A stretch of DNA of 64,000 nucleotides from Euborellia annulipes (taxonomy: Eukaryota; Arthropoda; Insecta; Dermaptera; Anisolabididae): positions 62,001-126,000 of the forward strand of contig JAKCPI010005103.1 of the NCBI GenBank assembly GCA_023213315.1. The letters run 5' to 3'. The notes under the pieces were generated by a model. It did no database searches and was not told the origin of the DNA. It worked only from the letters and a program-made list of their open reading frames with translations. Each line of letters starts with the position of its first letter. The first letter of the stretch is position 1. A program made the translations under genes and the position numbers. Below are positions 56,766 through 64,000 of the stretch, piece after piece.

Positions 56766-56984
56766 TATAATTATTAATCTACAAAACTCCTTATGTTCGG
56801 CAACGCGCAATTTTTTCGGAAAATTATTAGTCTACTATTAGTCTATAATGATTAGAGAATATTTTATTACTTAACTACATAACCACATTTAAAGAACTAT
56901 AAATGACAATTAATCAATATTTACTCCCGATTATTAGTTAGAAAAAGAGTTGTCCTTGACAATAAGTGATCCTGGGCAGGTGGT
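56766..56984. other. Gene-free sequence
   Basis: AT-rich, nothing recognised. Confidence 0.5.
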
Positions 56985-57130
56985 CGCCGATCTTGGTGTG
57001 CATATTTAATGATAGCGAAACACGCGAACGAGGTGTGCTCAGGACTTGCGGACAGGTGCAGGTGTTTAGCCGAGATTCAAACCTGGGCCAAGCAGCTGCT
57101 TGCTTGCATTTGGCAACGGGCGACACCAAT
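56985..57130 (-). repeat. tRNA-like SINE head (third type)
   Basis: Minus strand: GTGTCGCCCGTTGCC then GGCCCAGGTTTGAATCTCGG, a B-box-like word, followed by a non-coding body. Short frames on both strands here are its translations. Confidence 0.4.
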
Positions 57131-57670
57131 CTTCATTTACATTTTAATCCACGTCTTTCTTTATAGCCACTAAATTTGATCAAGATTTCAATAACAATTT
57201 GTTTTTTCATTTTATTATTATTATTTTTAGTCCTGTCTAGTTAGAGAATATCAACATAATTTTATGAACAAAAGAGTGTAAGCAATAGATGCAAATAAAA
57301 TAAAAGGCCTCCGGATTTCTTGTAATTATTATAATTATTCTCAAGTTTTTTTTATATATATAGCAAATTTTATAAATTAGTTTTAAAAATACCTTTCCAT
57401 TTAATACATTGTATTTAATTTATTGGTAGCGTGATTTCTTTTTAACAATTTTTTTTTCGTTAAATTTTACTCACCATCATCAGCTTTATAATTACTGTAC
57501 TTTTAACACAACATAATTAAACGTGTATTACAACGATAACAATATGCTATAAACTAAGATATTTATAAAATTGATCACAAACTCTTAATGAGAAGCGCTC
57601 GAAAAAAAAATCAATCTGATTTCTCACTCTCACTCCACCCCGCATTTTATTACCTAACAAATTTATAAAG
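57131..57670. other. Gene-free sequence
   Basis: AT-rich, nothing recognised. Confidence 0.55.
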
Positions 57671-58346
57671 TCAAAAAATCTGGTGTGACTGGCGCATAGC
57701 ACACAATTTTCTCTTATCCTTCGATAAGAAAAAGTTGTGCACCGTGCTTGTCAGACCAGATTTTTTGTGTCGAGATATTTTTTTTCTCACACTTTTTTTT
57801 CCCATTCACACTCACATACACACAGTCTTTTCGGCAACTTAGGCCATATAAGACTTTTTACGATAACCGTGATTATAAATATATATAAATATATTTGGGT
57901 CCAGGCATTCTTATTTAAACCATTTGGCATCCAAATGGCTTAAATAAAATCATCGGATTGCCTGGGGTCCGGACCCGCGACGTTTGGTATACGAGGTTAG
58001 CACGCTAACCTCTACACCAAGCCCCGAGGGCTTGAAAATTTTATTCTCATATTTGGAGCATCTAAAAAATAGTAGAGGTCTATATGAATTATAATCTTAA
58101 AAAAAAAAAAAAGTGCTAGTAATTTTTGGCCGATTTTGTTTAAAAGCTTATTTTCACTACTTCGAGGGGTGCCTAACTTAAATATAATATTTCAATCTCC
58201 ACACATACACACAGACCAATTTGCGGGACCCATTTTTTTTAATTAAGGGGACCTCAAAACATGTATATCCATCAAAATCTCGACATCGACTTTTTCTCAA
58301 GAACGCAATACTTTCATATTTCACATATAGAGTAAGAGAAAGTAAA
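57671..58346 (-). repeat. Family A element split by a SINE
   Basis: Closing hairpin at 57673-57768. The body resumes after 58033 and runs to the damaged opening hairpin (AGTAAGAGAAAGTAAAAG). Confidence 0.75.
57776..58032 (-). repeat. SINE-1, complete, inside family A
   Basis: All modules present, from poly(T) to CAAGCCCCGAGGGC. Palindrome CCATTTGGCATCCAAATGG. Confidence 0.82.
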
Positions 58347-58768
58347 AGAAAAACAAAGATACTCCCTCCCCCTCTACCACATTATCTATCTAATCTTCGG
58401 ATGGTTGGTTAAAAAGCATTTTGTGGACTCAGTAGCACTCACCTCTTCCGAAATAATTATCCTATTCCTCTTTTTATGGACATTTTTTATTGCTAATTTA
58501 TATTCATAATTCGTACGTAAATATTCTAATAAATAATTTTAAATTTTTAAAAAACGTTATTTTTCAAATAACAATATACTTATTTCATATTATAAATCCG
58601 CGAAATAGTGTTAAATGAAAGAATAAGCTGGGACTTAGGTTGTGTTGGTTGCCGTCTTCGCAGGGGCTATTCACTTGAGCGAGTTCTTACGTATAGCACT
58701 ATAGTGCTTTATTATATTGGTTTGCTTACCTGAAATTTTTCTATCAATCCTATAAAGAACGTTCCTTG

Positions 58769-58805
<37 letters not shown>

Positions 58806-59521
58806 CATATATAATTTTTTTTGGAACGCTTCATCAACTCCAAAGTTTTTTTAGTTCTTTAAACACAATCCACACTAATTAAAAATTCTTTTTATTCTGA
58901 ATTATAATAAAATCTTAATTGGCAATAAAAAATTGTAAGATTTCTTGTTTACTAATTTCAAGATCCAATTACTTGTTTATTACTATAAAGTTACATTTAT
59001 GGTTAAAACAAATCGATTCTAATGGCTTGATTTTTTAAATAAACAACTTAATAGTTTTTTAAATGGTGCTTTAAGAGGGGGGAAAAAATAAACATGTTAC
59101 TTTCTTAATTCTTTTTTAACAGTTGAAAAAAGTGAAGAATTTGTAAGGTAGCTGTAAATAGAAGGGTGTGGATGTTCAGCGATGAATCCCTAGGGAGGTC
59201 TGTCTCCAAATCAGGACCCACCCTTGCCCTAACCTTTCCCTAATCTAACTATTCTAAATCCCTAAAATAGGGTCCATAGATGAGGGATGTTGCTAGCCAC
59301 AAGTGGTTGTTTAGGGTTTGATTTTTCCGACAGTGATGCTATTTTTAGAAATAATTAACTTGAAAATTTCATAATTTAATAAAATAAAGTATTTTTATGT
59401 TCCAGAGACTACTATTAGTAATAAATAGAGTTTCAAATAAAATTTCACTTAATTATTTTTAATTGATTGAAGGAATTAGGATGTCACAGCGACTCTTGAT
59501 GAGAGAGTGTTAATATATAGT
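58347..59521. other. Gene-free sequence
   Basis: AT-rich with a TA microsatellite at 58773-58804. 59160-59330 is slightly GC-richer and unique. Confidence 0.5.
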
Positions 59522-59826
59522 TAGGGATGAAACGATACCACTGAGGTAGCTATACTTTTACTCGATACTGTATAGGTCGCTAAGTATCGATACCAACTTG
59601 GTATCGATTGAAAAGTATCGATACTTACTCGTATTGGTCAATGTTTTCATACAATGAAATTTACGAAATAAAATGTAAATGTTCTTCCGACCTAACTAAT
59701 TGCTAAAGTACATCGAGTATCGATACGATATATTTTTGACCGATACCTACTACTCGATTCCAAAATTACTTGGTATCGAAAGAAAAGTATCAAGTACTAG
59801 TATTTACTCGTATCATTTCATCCCTA
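59522..59826. mobile_element. hAT-type MITE with perfect 8-bp duplication
   Basis: Ends TAGGGATGAAACGATACC and GTATCATTTCATCCCTA; TATATAGT at 59514-59521 and 59827-59834. The interior repeats the word AAGTATCGATAC, likely transposase-binding repeats. Confidence 0.87.
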
Positions 59827-59834
59827 TATATAGT

Positions 59835-60843
59835 CTATATAAATTTAAAAAATCATTCAATCAATTAAAAATAATGTCTACACAGTAAGAATCCTTGAAT
59901 GTAATTATTTTTATTATCACCTAAAGCAGACATAGGCCTACATATAAACTAGCGGCCGTAGAGAGTCGTGCGCTCATTGGTTGGTCACCGTAGTTGGCTT
60001 TTGCACCTTGTATTTTATATGAGAGCTGAAATCTTTATTGCAAATTTAAAATATTCATCCCTTTGCATGGATTTGGCTTTATTTTGACACCCTTTTATTC
60101 TGAGTTGCCTTCTAAACATCGAGATTAAAATTTATAGATTTTTTTTTTTATATTTATTGTCCTTATTTTTTACCTTTACAAATTTACAAATTATCTTCTT
60201 TTTTTCTAGTTTATATAGTACTATGGCAAATTTAGTAAAAGTAAATAAATATTTAATTTTGCATTTTCTAAATAAACCCTCATGGATTGTTTTTAATGAG
60301 AGAACTCTAATTACCATCACTTGTTTTAGAAAGTTGATAGTGCTTTATTTGAAAAATCCCTTCTTCGTTGTCTTTATTTATTTTTCTTCGCTTCACCAAT
60401 CCTCATGTTTCCCTCATTCTATCGATCTCATTAGAATTTTAAGACCATCGCATGTTCTTGTTAAGGAGACTTTCGAACACTTCTCTCAGCTCAATTAATT
60501 CCTGATCAAAATCTCAATGAGAAAACTTCTCACTCTCCAACCCCATTAAATAATTAATAAGACGATATCGCTTTTAGAGGACGTTGAATGCTAGTTATTG
60601 ATAACCTGATAGCAGGAAGGTATCAAGCCAAAAAAAAAAAAAAAAAAAATGCCAACGACGACTGAATGCAAATGTCTCTTAAAATCACTACTAGTTGTTT
60701 AGTTAGACAAAAGAGAAACGTGTAACTCTCTGAATTAGTTTTGGTTCTTGATTGGGCTTGATTATTTCCAGGTTCGCTGGAATTTGCGAACTTATTAACT
60801 AATTAACTATCTCTCACTCTATAATCAAATACAATTTATTATA
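59835..60843. other. Gene-free sequence
   Basis: AT-rich. A 113-codon frame (60157-60498) is rich in Phe, Ile and Leu without a recognised family and was not called. Confidence 0.5.
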
Positions 60844-61333
60844 CAGTAGAACCTAGCTAAGTTCAAAACCTCCGTAACTTGAAAATTTTTTCAATTCCCT
60901 TCCCTTGAAAGCGTAAAACCTCTATTACTTAAAGAACAAAACCTCTGTAACTTAAACAAATATTTTAAGCATAGCCCTCGATAACTTAAAATAATATTTT
61001 GGTGACCTCTATAACTTAAAGTATTTCTTTACATATCATCGAAAAAATAGTTGATGCAGAAAATCAAAAATACATGAAGCAAAAAAAAATTACTGATTTT
61101 TTTGTAAATAAATAAATCTATTAATTTAATTTATATTTAACTAAACTATTCTAAATAAACAAATAGATCAAACGAAATTCCTTTTTCACTCACGTGTCTA
61201 AAGTCAATAAACCTCGGTACGTTAAAAATTATATTCAATAACCTCTCTAACTTCAACTCTCGATAAGTAAAAAACTCGATAACTCAAATTTCTAACCGTT
61301 TCCCTTGAACTTTAACTTATTGAGGTTCTACTG
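60844..61333. mobile_element. pogo/Tigger-type MITE with internal repeats
   Basis: Ends CAGTAGAACCT and AGGTTCTACTG, flanked by TA on both sides, as in Tc1/mariner-pogo elements. The interior repeats CTCTATAACTTAAA-like words many times. No transposase. Confidence 0.8.
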
Positions 61334-63477
61334 TAGTACAATTAATAATACAAAGCCTTAACTACTTTGCCATTATATAAAATATTGTTTCAAACCAATT
61401 AGATTTATATATAGCAAACAGGGTGGTATTCAGTGGGTGGAAAATATACGAGTTTAATCGCCTTCCTCCCCGAAATCTTAAAATAAATAAATAAATAAAT
61501 CGTTCAATAATAATAAAAAATAAATACAGATACTATATTTAAATTTTAAAGTTTTAGAAATCGATTCTTTAAAATGTAAGCCTGTGCTATTCTTTAAAAT
61601 TTTATTTATGAATTTGAATATTTGATAAAGAACATTTTATTTGGAAACTTACATTCTTTTTCTCAATTTATTATCTAATAAAAAGGATATAAATTAGAAT
61701 AGGTTTTGTTTATCTAATTTCTTGTCAACTAGATGAATTCTAACTTGGTCTGAAAAAGCTTCCTGTGAAAATGTGGTAAACATTTAGACATTAATAGGTA
61801 GATGAACTCGAAAACATCGATTTAAAATCTTTTTTTTGTTCAAAGTCTAAGGTTATTTTGAATATATTATATTTCTTAGGGATTAAATTATTTTAGAACT
61901 GTAGATAGGAAAGGAGAAATCAAATCTTATTTTAGAACTTTTACAGTTGTAGACCCTGGGATAGGGACAAGAATCTTTTTTTTTAAATCATTTTGAATAT
62001 CTAATTGCAACTTACGTTTTACATTTTTTTCGATTAATTATACAAACTAAAATTTTTCATTTATAGACCTATTATATAGGTTATATATATAATATATTTT
62101 TTTTTTAATTTAAGGTCTTTTTCGACATTTATGGCCATTTAGATTCTGTCCATATTTATTTAAATTGATTGGTAACCAATTCAATTAAAATAAATTTTTG
62201 ACGCATGGAACTGTATGCGAACCCGCGACCCTTGGTACAAATCGCCAGCATGCTGATTTTCTTTATATGTATGATTATAGAATCCTCCTTCGGCATAGTT
62301 AAATTTTAAAATTTAAATTTTCTCTGATATATTAAAATTTAAATAACAACAAATTAATATTTTTATATAATATTATGAAGTATGATATCCTATCTTAGAC
62401 ATGATAATTAAATTACCTTACCTGATTTAATCAGTAAAATATGACTTCATTTATATAATAATTTGTCTCGTAAAAGAATTAATTAATAAGCTATTCATAT
62501 AAAAAATTTGTTGTAAGAATATAAATTATTTTTTTTTTAAGATCTTAATAAGCAACTTAATTACGTACTTATTTCTCTTTAATATTCAATCCGTAACACC
62601 GAAAATTTACATCAAATTGATAATTTTAAATAATTTCTCATTTCCCATTGCAGTTTACGTCATGAATTTATTCTGGTTAGTATTTAACACGACATACTTT
62701 ATTTCCGTTATTTCTTGCACGTATAAATGGGAAATGATTTAGCATCATTTTAAATAACACTTGCTAATTTTCCATTATACAAACTCAAGTGTAAATTCAT
62801 TTTTCACATAAACATTAAAATGGTTACAGTGGGATTGAAGTGCTATGGCATTAATAAAAAAAAAAAATCCAAATTCTGACAAAAGGGAATGAATTTAAAT
62901 TAATGAAAAACGAGGCTAGGTATTTTTATTTTTCATTTAGAATATTTGTCATACCCAGTTAATGCTTTTACATTTCATTTATGCCAGACATTATTTTTGT
63001 TTACTTTAACTAGATAATGTTGCAGATAACTTAAAAATTACAATTTAAAAAATTCTAATGTTGTCGCAACTTCTCAGCCTCCTGAACCTCGATTAGTTTT
63101 CCCATTTCACTTTTCTTCATATATTTTTTAAACGTTATCTTTACTTTAAAAGGTCCTCGTTGCTTTTTTTGTGTTTTTAATAAAGTTTTAATTATGACTC
63201 TTGTTCGGCATCATATTTTCACTCTATAATTTATCTCCCTTCCCTCCAGCTGTTTGACATCTTTTAATTAGATATCAAAAGGAGTTTGAAAAGTTATCTC
63301 AACCCTGGAAAAAAAGTTAATAAACTGTGTTTATTTTCTTTTATTTGATAAAAGTTTGGGAAAAAAATTTTCAATAAAACTGAAATAATTATACCTTTAT
63401 ATACCCAGTACATAAAACTAAAGAGCTTCCATTTTGAAAATAATGAAAATTATGATTTTATGATAATATAGAACTCT
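61334..63477. other. Gene-free sequence with one SINE-2 copy
   Basis: 62106-62260 is a minus-strand SINE-2 with 3' module, palindrome (ATTGATTGGTAACCAATTCAAT) and head. The remainder is AT-rich. Confidence 0.55.
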
Positions 63478-63906
63478 ATTTTTACTTCCTCTTGCCTCTA
63501 TATATGTTAATATATAGAGAGAAAGTATTGGATTCATGTCAAAAATTCGATGTCGAGATTTTGATGGATATACACGTTTTGAGGCCCCCTTAATCCAAAA
63601 AAGTGGTTTTCGCGACATGGTCTGTGTTCAATTTTAAGCATGAAGGAATTGAGCTACGAGGTTGGAAAATATATTTAAGTCAAGTACTAGTACTTTACTG
63701 ATGTAGTTTTTCAGTTTTTTTTTCGATTTTCTCAAAATTTGCTCCAACGGTTTTATTTAAAATCCAAAAATCAATTATTTTTTTAGATGCTCTTTAAAAT
63801 TTATATTCTCATTTTGCCAATGAAATCTTCTGAAGACCACTTTACACTTGAACTTCATAGGAAAGAATGGAGAAATGGTTGCCATGGTAACAAAATATAA
63901 ATATTC
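63478..63906 (+). repeat. Family A element, closing hairpin absent
   Basis: Opening hairpin, TCGAGATTTTGATGG, GTTTTGAGGCCCCC and body to GGTTGCCATGGTAACAAAAT; stops before the long hairpin. Confidence 0.78.
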
Positions 63907-64000
63907 TTCTCTTATAATATAATGAATTTAGTGAAATAAATAATAAAAAAATGAAAAAATTTAAAGGAGAGAAAGTGTGAGTAAAGATTTTAAATTTTCG

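Larger units (their letters stand above)
49788..64000 (+). other. srGAP downstream intron, partial
   Basis: Starts at the GTGAGT donor after the second exon. No sequence resembling the following F-BAR helix was found on the + strand, so the intron is inferred to run at least to the window end. It carries the nested insertions, the tandem duplication and the LINE remnant described below. Confidence 0.7.

Noticed and set aside
60157..60498. 113-codon + strand frame
   Set aside because: Composition is that of AT-rich intron (Phe, Ile, Leu, Asn), with no recognised family and no splice or promoter context. It overlaps a similar-length frame on the other strand.

Overview
The window looks like AT-rich, intron- and transposon-dominated DNA from an invertebrate animal. 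An arthropod is the likely source because the two recognisable exons read like an arthropod-type srGAP; species cannot be fixed from sequence alone. No bacterial-style gene density, operon or ribosome-binding-site pattern is present, and nearly all open frames are short chance frames or pieces of repeats.

Host gene: two exons on the + strand (31780-31963 and 49622-49787) encode consecutive pieces of the N-terminal F-BAR domain of a SLIT-ROBO Rho GTPase-activating protein (srGAP). Splice sites and codon phases match exactly across a 17,658-bp intron. The rest of the window is therefore probably intron or 5' region of this gene. A 37-nt open segment at 20286-20322 ends in a phase-compatible donor and could be a first exon. 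A motif at 619/620 looks like a recursive splice (ratchet) site. The RhoGAP and SH3 parts of the protein lie outside the window.

Repeats by region: (i) 1-10 kb: a truncated MITE, two related tRNA-derived SINE families (called SINE-1 and SINE-2 here) and the first pieces of a hairpin-ended element (called family A). (ii) 10-17 kb: a possible composite hAT-type unit (11425-13265) and a cluster of Penelope-like inverted repeats carrying hammerhead-ribozyme-like cores. (iii) 17-31 kb: promoter-like motifs, a TTAA-flanked MITE, a Penelope-like element that keeps only the GIY-YIG endonuclease end (21765-23172), family A copies and a 396-bp hAT-type MITE. (iv) 31-50 kb, the intron between the two exons: many SINEs and hAT-type MITEs, several with perfect 8-bp target duplications, plus a few non-repetitive GC-richer blocks. 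(v) 50-64 kb: a local tandem duplication, a LINE 3' remnant, a three-level nest (TTAA transposon inside SINE inside family A), more family A, a hAT-type and a pogo-type MITE.

The most unusual signals are: a SINE superfamily whose variants have different sequences in a central palindrome but keep the pairing; the family A elements with long hairpins at both ends (about 20 copies); about ten Penelope-associated hammerhead-like motifs; the nested and composite insertions dated by their target duplications; and the candidate ratchet site.
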